Assembly: GCA_903932805.1 (NCBI GenBank)
Contig: CAIZHO010000053.1
Coordinates: 1-10,780, forward strand
Source: an uncultured Roseiflexaceae bacterium
Lineage (GTDB): Bacteria; Chloroflexota; Chloroflexia; Chloroflexales; Roseiflexaceae
Direction of reading: 5' to 3'
DNA length: 10,780 bases
Position numbers and translations under genes: made by a program. The notes under the pieces are model-generated. The model saw only the letters and a program-made list of their open reading frames with translations. It did not search any database and was not told the origin of the DNA. Position 1 is the first letter of the stretch. Each line of letters starts with the position of its first letter. Positions 1 through 6,591 of the stretch are shown piece by piece.

Positions 1-446
1 AAGATCACCATGTCGACCTTTTCGGGGGTTTTGACCGGTGACGGTACGCCCGTGAACCAGCGCACGGGGCGCAAGCAGACATACAAGTCGAGCATCTGGC
101 GCAGAGCCACATTGAGGCTCCGCATACCCTTGCCGATGGGAGTGGTCAGTGGGCCTTTGATACCCACCAAATAGTGATTGAAGGCTTCGACGGTGGCGTC
201 AGGCAACCAATTGCCGGTTGTAGTAAAGGCCTTTTCGCCGGCGAGCACTTCGAGCCATTCGATGCTCCGTTGGCCTTTATATGCTTTGGCAATGGCTGCA
301 TCGAAAATGCGCACACTGGCGTGCCAAATATCTGGACCTGTACCGTCCCCGATCACAAAGGGAATGACCGGATTGTTTGGGACGTTGAGCTTGCCATCAC
401 GAATCGAAATAGCCTCGCCCTTGGATGCACGAATTGTGTTGCTCAT
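1..446 (-). CDS. icd: NADP-dependent isocitrate dehydrogenase, N-terminal part (runs off left edge)
   Basis: Catalyses oxidative decarboxylation of isocitrate to 2-oxoglutarate with reduction of NADP+ in the cytosolic TCA cycle. Reading leftward from the ATG at 446-444 gives 148 residues before the window ends, roughly a third of the usual length of about 420. Visible landmarks are [13 protein letters not shown] (18-30), GDGTGPD (33-39), KAYKG (54-58), KGPLTTPIG (97-105) and RSLNVALRQ (109-117). The last includes the Ser equivalent to the E. coli isocitrate-binding and phosphorylation serine and a substrate-binding Arg. [14 protein letters not shown] (126-139) follows. This is the E. coli-like bacterial family rather than the monomeric type. 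The start is supported by a purine-rich GGCAAGG just upstream. It is divergently transcribed from the riboflavin operon with no obvious functional link. The identification is secure; only the C-terminal two thirds are unseen. Confidence 0.95.
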   Translation of the reverse strand, partial: MSNTIRASKGEAISIRDGKLNVPNNPVIPFVIGDGTGPDIWHASVRIFDAAIAKAYKGQRSIEWLEVLAGEKAFTTTGNWLPDATVEAFNHYLVGIKGPLTTPIGKGMRSLNVALRQMLDLYVCLRPVRWFTGVPSPVKTPEKVDMVI

Positions 447-518
447 CTGCCTTGCCTCATTCAAAAAGTGCCGATTAGCCACACTACACCATACGGAGTA
501 GCCTGCGCGTTTCGCGAC

Positions 519-527
519 AGTATAGCA
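519..527 (-). promoter_or_regulatory. Putative extended -10 promoter for icd
   Basis: On the minus strand this reads TGC followed by TATACT, an extended -10 element (TGnTATAAT-like). It would start transcription near 512, leaving a leader of about 65 bases before the icd ATG. There is no good -35 hexamer 17 bases upstream, which fits an extended -10 promoter. This is inferred from sequence only. Confidence 0.45.
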
Positions 528-593
528 CAGCATCCCCACCACGTATGCACGCCCCGTGATTGCACAGGTTGTGGTACCATATGAACATGTTTT

Positions 594-728
594 GCACACC
601 TTCAGGGCAGGGCGTAATTCCCTACCGGCGGTAAGTCTACAACAGACAAGCCCGCGAGCAACCCACGTTGCACGATCTGGTGAGATTCCAGAGCCGACGG
701 TACAGTCCGGATGAAAGAAGGTGTGTGC
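594..728 (+). ncRNA. FMN riboswitch (RFN element)
   Basis: A leader aptamer that binds flavin mononucleotide and lowers expression of riboflavin genes when FMN is plentiful. The conserved blocks appear in the expected order: AGGGCAGGGCGTAATTCCCT, ACCGGCGGTAAGT, AGCCCGCGAGC, GGTGAGATTCC, GAGCCGACGGTACAGTC, and CGGATGAAAGAAGG. The closing helix P1 pairs CACACCTT (595-602) with AAGGTGTG (718-725). It sits directly upstream of ribD, the canonical position for this class. The P1 3' strand contains the SD-like AGAAGG. The exact outer ends of P1 are uncertain by a few bases. Confidence 0.96.
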
Positions 729-742
729 TGATGAATTACTTT

Positions 743-769
743 GTGTTGCTGTGCAGGCCATAGCAACAC
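743..769 (+). other. Leader hairpin between FMN aptamer and terminator
   Basis: GTGTTGCT (743-750) pairs perfectly with AGCAACAC (762-769) around an 11-base loop. The loop contains GTGCAGG (751-757), the exact complement of CCTGCAC (792-798) in the loop of the downstream terminator hairpin. It is part of the expression platform and no T-run follows it. A role in switching is inferred from complementarity alone. Confidence 0.5.
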
Positions 770-770
770 G

Positions 771-789
771 AGTGTGCGTCTGCACCACT
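771..789 (+). promoter_or_regulatory. Candidate antiterminator hairpin in rib leader
   Basis: AGTGTGC (771-777) can pair with GCACCACT (782-789), leaving one bulged C and a GTCT loop. This structure uses bases 786-789, which also form the 5' arm of the terminator at 786-812, so the two are mutually exclusive. The model would be an antiterminator when FMN is scarce. I have not computed folding energies. Confidence 0.35.
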
Positions 790-819
790 GCCCTGCACCT
801 GTATGAGCAGTGATTTTTT
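786..819 (+). terminator. Intrinsic terminator of the FMN riboswitch expression platform
   Basis: CACTGC (786-791) pairs with GCAGTG (807-812) around a 15-base loop, followed by A and six T's (814-819). The T-run is immediately followed by the ribD ATG at 820. Because the 3' arm lies where the ribD ribosome-binding site would be, the same hairpin could also block translation initiation. The stem is short (6 bp) and the loop long, so strength is uncertain. Its position after an RFN element supports an attenuator role. Confidence 0.6.
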
Positions 820-1986
820 ATGACGCAACACCAGTACAATCAGTCTGCATATCTTCGTTCCATTGCGTGCGCAGCCTCGGTGTGTGGCCGGACAAGCCCC
901 AATCCTGCTGTCGGTGCAGTTGTTGTCCGAGACAACGCGATCATCGCCTGGGGGGCCACACAACCGCCCGGCGGGAACCACGCCGAACGGCAGGCGTTAC
1001 TGCAGGCTGGGCCTGCGGCACACGGTGCCGACCTGTATGTGACTCTCGAACCATGTACATTCCACGGGCGCACCCCGCCATGTACCGACGCAATTATTGC
1101 GGCGGGCATCGCCCGGGTGTTTTTTGTGATGCGTGACCCTGACCCGCGGATGTATGGCGGTGCCGCAGAAGTCCTCAATGCCCACGGGATTGACTGCATC
1201 CAGATCGCCTCCGACGACGATGACATCCGCCTGCAACTCGCACCGTTTTTTCTGCGCATCCAGCAACAGCGACCATGGTTGACATGGAAGTATGCGATGA
1301 GCCTCGACGGCAAAATCGCTACCCAGACCGGCATGAGTCAGTGGATCAGCACCGGCGCCAGCCGGGCGGTGGTCCATGCAATCCGCAACCGTGTCGATGC
1401 CATCATGACCGGCAGTGGGACAGTCCTCAGCGACGACCCGATGCTGACGATCCGTCTCGCCGATACCATCAGCGAACAGCAGCCGCTCCGTGTCGTCATC
1501 GATAGTCGCGGCCAATCACCAGTTACGGCCCGGGTGTTTGTTCAACGTGATGCCGCGACGATGGTTTTTTGTACGCTCGATGCACCACTCGATTGGCAGC
1601 ACGACCTGCTGCAGCGCGGCGTACAGGTCGTCTGTCAACCAATCAACGGCCAGGTCGATTTGAACCAGGCGATGCATCACTTGAATGCGCGCGGGGTTAA
1701 TCACGTGCTCCTCGAAGCAGGCGCAGGATTGGCCGGGGCGTGTGCAGACGCACAGCTCATCGACGAAATTCATAGTTTCATAGCGCCAGGGCTCATCGGC
1801 AACCATCGTGCGCCGGGACCATTGGCAGGGATGGGGATCGACCAGCTCAACGACTGGCGTACGTTCCGTTTTGTCGGTCAAGACCTACATGGCGGCGATA
1901 TTCACCTGCACGCAGTGCACCACCGCATCGACACACTCTTTCAACCCGCTGACCAAGGAGTCACCACATGTTTACCGGTATCGTAG
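820..1986 (+). CDS. ribD: Bifunctional diaminohydroxyphosphoribosylaminopyrimidine deaminase / 5-amino-6-(5-phosphoribosylamino)uracil reductase
   Basis: Performs the deamination and NADPH-dependent side-chain reduction steps of riboflavin synthesis after GTP cyclohydrolase II. Its 388 residues are near the usual bifunctional length. The N-terminal zinc deaminase domain (about 1-145) has NPAVGAVVV (28-36), HAE with His54 and Glu56, and the zinc cysteines Cys79 and Cys88 in LEPC...[10 protein letters not shown]. The reductase domain (about 150-370) starts with [12 protein letters not shown] and contains [15 protein letters not shown]. The start at 820 is forced because an in-frame TGA lies at 811-813. 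There is no good Shine-Dalgarno, only GAG far upstream inside the riboswitch terminator, so translation may be coupled to leader structure. The end overlaps ribE by 19 bases. First gene of the operon under the FMN riboswitch. Confidence 0.96.
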   Translation: MTQHQYNQSAYLRSIACAASVCGRTSPNPAVGAVVVRDNAIIAWGATQPPGGNHAERQALLQAGPAAHGADLYVTLEPCTFHGRTPPCTDAIIAAGIARVFFVMRDPDPRMYGGAAEVLNAHGIDCIQIASDDDDIRLQLAPFFLRIQQQRPWLTWKYAMSLDGKIATQTGMSQWISTGASRAVVHAIRNRVDAIMTGSGTVLSDDPMLTIRLADTISEQQPLRVVIDSRGQSPVTARVFVQRDAATMVFCTLDAPLDWQHDLLQRGVQVVCQPINGQVDLNQAMHHLNARGVNHVLLEAGAGLAGACADAQLIDEIHSFIAPGLIGNHRAPGPLAGMGIDQLNDWRTFRFVGQDLHGGDIHLHAVHHRIDTLFQPADQGVTTCLPVS

Positions 1987-2585
1987 AGGAACAAGGCCAC
2001 ATTCTGGTGGCCGAAACGAATCATACGCGCGACAACACGCTCACTATCGCTGCGCGCACGGCGCTCATCGGGACTGCCATTGGCGACAGCATCTCTGTCT
2101 CGGGCGTGTGCCTCACCGTCACGCACCTGACCGACGCATCGTTCAATGTGGGTCTATCACCCGAAACACTGCGTTGTACCAATCTCGGTGAACTCAGGGT
2201 CGGCAGTGCAGTCAATCTCGAACGTGCACTGACCTATGGTGGCCGGATGGGTGGGCATTATGTGCAGGGGCACGTCGACGGTGTCGGCCACATCAGCGCA
2301 ATCCGTGCCGAAGGTGAATCGAAGTTCATCACCATCACGCCCCCTGCCGAGTTGCTTACCTACATCGTGATGAAGGGCTACATCGCGATTGATGGCGTCA
2401 GCTTGACGGTTGCAGCCCTCGATGCGACGAGTTTTGGGATTGCCATGATTGCACATACCCAATCCGTCGTCACGATGGGGCAGCAGGCAGTCGGCACGCC
2501 GGTCAACATCGAAGTCGACATCATGGCCAAATACATCGAACGCATGATTACCCCATGGAGAGCACAGCATGTTGACACCGATTGA
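1968..2585 (+). CDS. ribE: Riboflavin synthase, alpha subunit
   Basis: Dismutates two molecules of 6,7-dimethyl-8-ribityllumazine into riboflavin and the pyrimidinedione substrate of lumazine synthase. The 205-residue protein begins with the family hallmark MFTGIVEE and shows the two tandem lumazine-binding barrels. Barrel 1 (about 1-97) has SGVCLTV with the conserved Cys48, then ETLRCTNLGEL and VNLERAL. GGHYVQGHVDG bridges into barrel 2, which carries the matching IDGVSLTV. The start is supported by AAGGAG at 1955-1960, seven bases upstream. It overlaps ribD upstream and ribB downstream, so translational coupling is likely. This gene is called ribC in Bacillus subtilis. Nothing is missing or unusual. 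Confidence 0.96.
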   Translation: MFTGIVEEQGHILVAETNHTRDNTLTIAARTALIGTAIGDSISVSGVCLTVTHLTDASFNVGLSPETLRCTNLGELRVGSAVNLERALTYGGRMGGHYVQGHVDGVGHISAIRAEGESKFITITPPAELLTYIVMKGYIAIDGVSLTVAALDATSFGIAMIAHTQSVVTMGQQAVGTPVNIEVDIMAKYIERMITPWRAQHVDTD

Positions 2586-3219
2586 CCAAATCCTCGACGA
2601 ACTCGCCCAGGGTCGCATGATTGTGGTCGTCGATGACGAAGACCGCGAAAACGAAGGCGATCTCATGTGTCTCGCAGACGCGGTGACGCCTGACCATATT
2701 GCATTTATGGCAGTCCATGGACGCGGGTTGATTTGTCTAGCACTCGACGGTGACATCTGCGATGCGTTGGCCCTCGCGCCGATGGTCGCACACAATCGCT
2801 CTGGGACAGGCACGGCGTTCACGGTGTCGATCGAAGCCGCTACCGGTATTACAACCGGCATTTCAGCAGCAGATCGTGCCCGCACCATTGCGGTAGCTGT
2901 TGATGCGTCGAGCACCGCCAAGGATATCGTCAGCCCAGGGCATGTGTTCCCCCTGCGGGCGCGTGCCGGCGGGGTGCTCGAGCGACCCGGCCACACCGAA
3001 GCAGCAGTTGATTTTGGCCGGCTGCTCAATCGGCGTCGGGCCGGTGTTATCTGCGAAATCATGAACGACGACGGCACGATGGCACGTCGCCCACAGCTCG
3101 AAGTGTTCTGTCGCATCCATGGGCTTTCGCTTACCAGTGTGGCCCAACTCGTCGACTATCGGCGGGCCATCCTGCAAGAATCAGACGTGTCAACTCCATC
3201 GTTGATGTACGGCAACTAA
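2569..3219 (+). CDS. ribB: 3,4-dihydroxy-2-butanone-4-phosphate synthase (monofunctional)
   Basis: Converts ribulose 5-phosphate to 3,4-dihydroxy-2-butanone 4-phosphate plus formate, supplying the four-carbon substrate for lumazine synthase. The 216 residues span one DHBPS domain. They include the acidic metal-binding loop VDDEDRENEGDL (about 21-32), GTAFTVSIEA, SPGHVFPLRARAGGVLERPGHTEAAVDF, AGVICEIMNDDG, and the usual end LVDYRR at about residue 200. There is no C-terminal GTP cyclohydrolase II domain, unlike the common RibBA fusion, and the reading frame ends cleanly. The start follows GGAG at 2557-2560 and overlaps ribE by 17 bases. Inside the operon its partner product is used by ribH just downstream. 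Confidence 0.95.
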   Translation: MLTPIDQILDELAQGRMIVVVDDEDRENEGDLMCLADAVTPDHIAFMAVHGRGLICLALDGDICDALALAPMVAHNRSGTGTAFTVSIEAATGITTGISAADRARTIAVAVDASSTAKDIVSPGHVFPLRARAGGVLERPGHTEAAVDFGRLLNRRRAGVICEIMNDDGTMARRPQLEVFCRIHGLSLTSVAQLVDYRRAILQESDVSTPSLMYGN

Positions 3220-3234
3220 AGAAAGGGTACCCCC

Positions 3235-3702
3235 ATGACCACCTATCAGGGCCAGTTTATTGGGAACGGTTTGCACATCGCCATCGTGGTAAGCCGCTGG
3301 AACGATATCATCACGCAACGCCTCCTCGACGGAGCCATCGATACCCTGGCGCGCCACGGCGTGCAAACAGCCGACGTCGATGTAGCCTGGGTCCCTGGGT
3401 CGTTTGAATTGCCCATCGTCGCCAAAAAGTTCGCCGAAAGCGGCCGATACCACGCAGTGATTGCACTCGGTTGTGTGATCCGTGGCTCGACGAGTCATTA
3501 CGACCATGTAACGTCGGGCGTCACCTCGGGGATTGCCCAGGTCGGGGTCCAAACGGGTGTTCCCTGTATCTTTGGTGTCGTGACGACGGAATCAATTGAG
3601 CAGGCAATTGAACGTGCCGGCAGCAAAATGGGCAACAAAGGATCCGAAGCAGCCATGGCAGCCATCGAAATGGCCACCCTGCTGCGCCAAATTCCCAGCT
3701 AA
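3235..3702 (+). CDS. ribH: 6,7-dimethyl-8-ribityllumazine synthase
   Basis: Condenses 5-amino-6-ribitylaminouracil with dihydroxybutanone phosphate to form the lumazine precursor of riboflavin; family members assemble as pentamers or 60-mers. The 155-residue length is typical. Active-site features are visible at positions matching the B. subtilis enzyme: aromatic Trp22 in [14 protein letters not shown] (53-60), [16 protein letters not shown] with His88, and [12 protein letters not shown] with Arg127. The start has AGAAAGG upstream, and the gap after ribB is only 15 bases, so it belongs to the same transcript. It is the last gene of the rib operon; a hairpin without a T-run lies downstream. 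No anomalies. Confidence 0.97.
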   Translation: MTTYQGQFIGNGLHIAIVVSRWNDIITQRLLDGAIDTLARHGVQTADVDVAWVPGSFELPIVAKKFAESGRYHAVIALGCVIRGSTSHYDHVTSGVTSGIAQVGVQTGVPCIFGVVTTESIEQAIERAGSKMGNKGSEAAMAAIEMATLLRQIPS

Positions 3703-3748
3703 CACACCCCACAGCGGTGACTCCGCGTACCGCACGGTGCGTCGTACA

Positions 3749-3792
3749 CAGAGGGCAATCCCGACTTCGGCGTACCGGGCGTGATTGCTCTG
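3749..3792 (+). other. Hairpin in ribH-nuoA gap
   Basis: CAGAG and CAATC (3749-3760, with a bulged GG at 3754-3755) pair with GATTG and CTCTG (3783-3792). CCCG/CGGG can extend the stem inward. No T-run follows, so it is not a standard intrinsic terminator. It may end or stabilise the rib transcript. The same gap carries two direct copies of GCGTACCG at 3725-3732 and 3770-3777. Confidence 0.4.
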
Positions 3793-3825
3793 CGGCGGGT
3801 ATATGTAGACCGACAGACAACGCCC

Positions 3826-3855
3826 ATGCTGTTTGACACCAACGACAAACAGCAT
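3826..3855. promoter_or_regulatory. Putative operator: perfect 10-10-10 inverted repeat
   Basis: ATGCTGTTTG (3826-3835) and CAAACAGCAT (3846-3855) are exact reverse complements separated by ten bases. The repeat spans the -35 element and spacer and touches the first base of the -10 element of the nuo promoter. A dimeric regulator bound here would compete with RNA polymerase. The absence of a following T-run argues against a terminator. The regulator is unknown. Confidence 0.6.
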
Positions 3856-3860
3856 ATAAT
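3833..3860 (+). promoter_or_regulatory. Consensus housekeeping promoter for nuoA-E
   Basis: TTGACA (3833-3838) and TATAAT (3855-3860) both match the sigma-70 consensus exactly, with a 16-base spacer. Transcription would start near 3867, giving a leader of about 40 bases before nuoA. A second, independent promoter means the nuo genes do not depend on riboswitch-controlled read-through from the rib operon. Confidence 0.8.
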
Positions 3861-3894
3861 GACGCGAGGTAAAACTCTCTTTTCTAGACTGTTT

Positions 3895-3900
3895 CGAGGA
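3895..3900 (+). promoter_or_regulatory. Ribosome-binding site deciding the nuoA start
   Basis: CGAGGA ends one base before an ATG at 3902 and seven bases before an in-frame ATG at 3908. Normal spacing favours 3908 as the real start; using 3902 would add only two residues. Confidence 0.65.
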
Positions 3901-3907
3901 TATGACC

Positions 3908-4264
3908 ATGCTCGACGCATACGTTCCCTTATTGGCAATGGTCGGCATTGCACTCTTTATTGCGGTGTTTGTGCTGTCCGTGTCACGTATCCTTGGGCCA
4001 CAGAAGCCAACGGTCCGCAAGTTGGCCCCGTACGAATCCGGCATGGAGCCAATCGGCGAGGCGACGGCGCGGTTCCCCATCAAGTTCAACTTGATCGCGA
4101 TGATCTTCATCTTGTTTGATGTCGAAGTCATCTTCTTCTTTCCCTATGCACTGGTCTATCGCCAACTGGGCATCCCCGGCTTGTTCGAAATGGGAAGCTT
4201 TGTGCTGGTGTTGCTGGTCGGTCTGACGTATATCTGGAAAAAGGGAGCGCTCACATGGGACTAG
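3908..4264 (+). CDS. nuoA: NADH-quinone oxidoreductase subunit A
   Basis: Small membrane subunit of respiratory complex I, located where the peripheral arm meets the membrane arm near the quinone site. The 118 residues give three hydrophobic helices (about 5-26, 58-80 and 92-110). The conserved loop [15 protein letters not shown] (42-56) is present, as is the second-helix motif [10 protein letters not shown] with Asp71 and Glu73. I chose the ATG at 3908 rather than 3902 because of its spacing to GAGGA. First gene of the nuoABCDE cluster behind a consensus promoter; its end overlaps the start of nuoB by ten bases. Composition and length are normal for the family. Confidence 0.94.
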   Translation: MLDAYVPLLAMVGIALFIAVFVLSVSRILGPQKPTVRKLAPYESGMEPIGEATARFPIKFNLIAMIFILFDVEVIFFFPYALVYRQLGIPGLFEMGSFVLVLLVGLTYIWKKGALTWD

Positions 4265-4761
4265 AGACCAAAGCCGGTGATATGGGCGTCGTCACGACGT
4301 CACTCGAAACCGTCGCGAATTGGGGCCGCACCAACGCCATGTGGCCGCTTTTGTTTGGTTTGGCATGCTGCGCCATCGAAATGATGGGCGCACAGGGTGC
4401 CAACTACGACCTTTCACGCTTCGGGATGGAAATCAACCGTGCCTCACCCCGCCAAGCCGACCTCATCATCGTCGCAGGCCGCGTGTCACGCAAGATGGCC
4501 CCGGTCATCCGCCGCTTGTACGACCAGATGTCCGAGCCCAAGTGGGTCATCGCCATGGGCGATTGTGCGTCGTGCGGAGGCGTATTCAACAACTACGCCA
4601 TCGTCCAGGGCGTCGACGAAGTCATCCCCGTGGATGTCTATGTCGCTGGTTGCCCACCGCGCCCCGAAGCCCTCATCGATGGGATTGTTCAACTGCACGC
4701 CAAAGTAGAGCGCATGAAGTTGGACGGTACGCTCCGCGATCGCGCACCGATTCACGTCTAA
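4255..4761 (+). CDS. nuoB: NADH-quinone oxidoreductase subunit B
   Basis: Peripheral-arm subunit that holds iron-sulfur cluster N2, the last electron carrier before quinone. The 168 residues contain all four expected N2 ligands: the adjacent pair Cys38-Cys39 in ACCAIEMM, Cys104 in [13 protein letters not shown] and Cys133 in [15 protein letters not shown]. The [24 protein letters not shown] stretch links them in the usual order. The start codon lies inside the end of nuoA, suggesting translational coupling. The product docks against NuoD to form the quinone pocket. No unusual features. Confidence 0.97.
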   Translation: MGLETKAGDMGVVTTSLETVANWGRTNAMWPLLFGLACCAIEMMGAQGANYDLSRFGMEINRASPRQADLIIVAGRVSRKMAPVIRRLYDQMSEPKWVIAMGDCASCGGVFNNYAIVQGVDEVIPVDVYVAGCPPRPEALIDGIVQLHAKVERMKLDGTLRDRAPIHV

Positions 4762-4776
4762 GACGAAGGATTTCCC

Positions 4777-5298
4777 ATGGACAACACCACTATTAGCACG
4801 CGCCTGACCGACCAATTCGGCGCTCGGATTCAACGCTTCGATAGCCACCGTGGTGGCGATGTCGTGGTGTATATCAGCGCGTCAGATCTGATCGACGTGG
4901 CTACCTTTCTGCGCGACGACGACGAGATGTCGTTTTCGTTCCTCGAAAACCTGTGTGGCGTCGACTATCTGGGCCGCACACCGCGGTTCGAAGTCGTGTA
5001 CCACTTGTTGTCGATGAAAAACCGCGTACGGGTCTGTCTCAAGGTCGGCCTCGACGCGATCAACCCGACGGTGCCTTCGTTGACCGGTATGTGGCAGACA
5101 GCCAACTATCAAGAGCGCGAAGCATATGACATGTTTGGCATCAGCTTTACCGACCATCCTGGCCTCGACCGCATTTTGATGCCCGAGGACTGGGTCGGGT
5201 TCCCACAGCGCAAAGACACACCACTCGGCTACGAGGAAGTCGCCTTTACGTTCAACCAAGCCCAGATCGACGCCCACAAGCCTTTTGCAAAAGAATAA
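4777..5298 (+). CDS. nuoC: NADH-quinone oxidoreductase subunit C
   Basis: Peripheral-arm 30-kDa-type subunit of complex I with a structural role next to NuoD. The 173-residue protein carries the family signature near its C-terminal half: EREAYDMFGISFTDHPGLDRILMPEDW, then FPQRKDTPLGYEEV. An N-terminal alpha/beta region includes FLENLCGVDYLGR. It is separate from nuoD, not the fused NuoCD of E. coli. The start is preceded by GAAGGA at ordinary spacing, 15 bases after nuoB. It may extend slightly past the conserved domain with a short charged tail, which is common. Confidence 0.96.
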   Translation: MDNTTISTRLTDQFGARIQRFDSHRGGDVVVYISASDLIDVATFLRDDDEMSFSFLENLCGVDYLGRTPRFEVVYHLLSMKNRVRVCLKVGLDAINPTVPSLTGMWQTANYQEREAYDMFGISFTDHPGLDRILMPEDWVGFPQRKDTPLGYEEVAFTFNQAQIDAHKPFAKE

Positions 5299-5313
5299 GG
5301 CGAAAGAGGGATT

Positions 5314-6558
5314 ATGACCATTATCGATCATTCACTCTCGGTCCCCTCCCCACGGAGCATCACCGAGCCCGCATTGGCCGGCAAAACCGAGACGATGGTC
5401 CTCAACATGGGACCACACCACCCGAGTACCCACGGGGTGCTTCGTTTGGTCGTCGAACTCGACGGCGAGACGGTCGTCAATGTCGCGCCTGACATGGGGT
5501 ATTTGCATACGGGCATCGAAAAAAGCATGGAGTCCAAGACCTATCAACAGGCCTTGGTGATGACCGATCGTACCGACTACCTCGCACCCCTGTCCAACAA
5601 TCTGAGCTACGTCCTGGCGGTCGAAAGCTTGCTCCAGTGCGAAATTCCCGAACGTGCCCAAACGGCGCGTGTGTTGTTGGTCGAACTCCAGCGCATCTCG
5701 AGCCATCTGGTCTGGTTGGGCACACACGCCCTCGACTTGGCGGCAATGAGTGTGTTTTTGTATGGCTTCCGCGAGCGCGAGCAAATCCTCGACATCTTCG
5801 AAATGGTCTCTGGCGCACGCATGATGACCAGCTATTTCCGGGTCGGTGGATTGGCCTACGATCTACCGGAGGGCTTCTTCCCTGCAGTCAAAGCACTCAC
5901 CGACGTGATGCCGTCACGCATCGACGAATACGAATCGTTGCTGACCAACAACATCATCTGGAAGCAACGCACTATGGGCATTGGCGCTATCGACAGTGCC
6001 GCCGCACTGCAGTACGGCATGACCGGCCCCGGATTGCGGGCTACGGGTGTTGCATGGGATCTCCGCAAAGCAATGCCGTACAGTGGCTACGAAAACTATA
6101 CGTTCTCGATCCCCACTGCCACCAATGGCGACATCTATGATCGCTACCTCGTCCGGATGGCCGAGATGCGTGAGTCGGTCAAAATCGTCGAACAGGCCTA
6201 CACACGCCTCAAGGCGATGGGACCTGGCCCATGGCAGACGAGTGATCGCAAGATTGCCCCGCCACCCAAAATCGAAATCACCGAAAGCATGGAATCACTG
6301 ATCCACCACTTCAAGTTGTGGACCGAAGGCTTCAAGCCTCCACGCGGTGATGCCATGGTCGCGATCGAATCCCCCCGCGGTGAATTGGCGACGTACATCG
6401 TCAGCGATGGTAGTCCCAAGCCATACCGCGTCCATATGCGGGCGCCGTCGTTCATCAATCTGCAGGCACTGCCACACATGGCCAAAGGTCAGTTGATGGC
6501 CGACCTCGTCGCATTGATTGCCTCGCTCGACCCCGTGCTCGGTGAAGTGGATCGTTAA
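5314..6558 (+). CDS. nuoD: NADH-quinone oxidoreductase subunit D
   Basis: The 49-kDa-type subunit of complex I, related to the large subunit of NiFe hydrogenases; with NuoB it forms the quinone-reduction site. The 414 residues include NMGPHHPSTHGVLR (31-44), whose His40 corresponds to the quinone-contacting His38 of Thermus Nqo4. TDRTDYLAPL has Tyr89 matching its Tyr87. Also present are MGYLHTGIEKSME, ELQRISSHLVWLG, and the expected C-terminal end with SLDPVLGEVDR. An N-terminal extension of about 25 residues precedes the conserved core. Start supported by AAAGAGGG, 15 bases after nuoC. Full length and intact. Confidence 0.97.
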   Translation: MTIIDHSLSVPSPRSITEPALAGKTETMVLNMGPHHPSTHGVLRLVVELDGETVVNVAPDMGYLHTGIEKSMESKTYQQALVMTDRTDYLAPLSNNLSYVLAVESLLQCEIPERAQTARVLLVELQRISSHLVWLGTHALDLAAMSVFLYGFREREQILDIFEMVSGARMMTSYFRVGGLAYDLPEGFFPAVKALTDVMPSRIDEYESLLTNNIIWKQRTMGIGAIDSAAALQYGMTGPGLRATGVAWDLRKAMPYSGYENYTFSIPTATNGDIYDRYLVRMAEMRESVKIVEQAYTRLKAMGPGPWQTSDRKIAPPPKIEITESMESLIHHFKLWTEGFKPPRGDAMVAIESPRGELATYIVSDGSPKPYRVHMRAPSFINLQALPHMAKGQLMADLVALIASLDPVLGEVDR

Positions 6559-6577
6559 GCGGTGCAGACCGCCCACC

Positions 6578-6585
6578 AGGTAGGA
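6578..6585 (+). promoter_or_regulatory. Ribosome-binding site deciding the nuoE start
   Basis: AGGTAGGA lies six bases before the ATG at 6592. An in-frame GTG at 6562 has no such site upstream and would add ten residues that do not look like the family, so 6592 is preferred. Confidence 0.7.
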
Positions 6586-6591
6586 TGCTCT

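Noticed and set aside
174..584. Plus-strand open frames opposite icd
   Set aside because: The minus strand encodes a clear isocitrate dehydrogenase N-terminus here; the plus-strand frames have no recognisable motif.
560..590. Possible promoter for the rib operon (TTGCAC at 560-565 with TATGAA at 580-585)
   Set aside because: The spacing is only 14 bases and a 17-base spacer gives a poor -10. A promoter must lie near here, but I cannot place it with confidence.
2157..3116. A 319-codon minus-strand open frame opposite ribE and ribB
   Set aside because: The plus strand encodes two unmistakable riboflavin enzymes over the same bases; the antisense translation has no recognisable domain.
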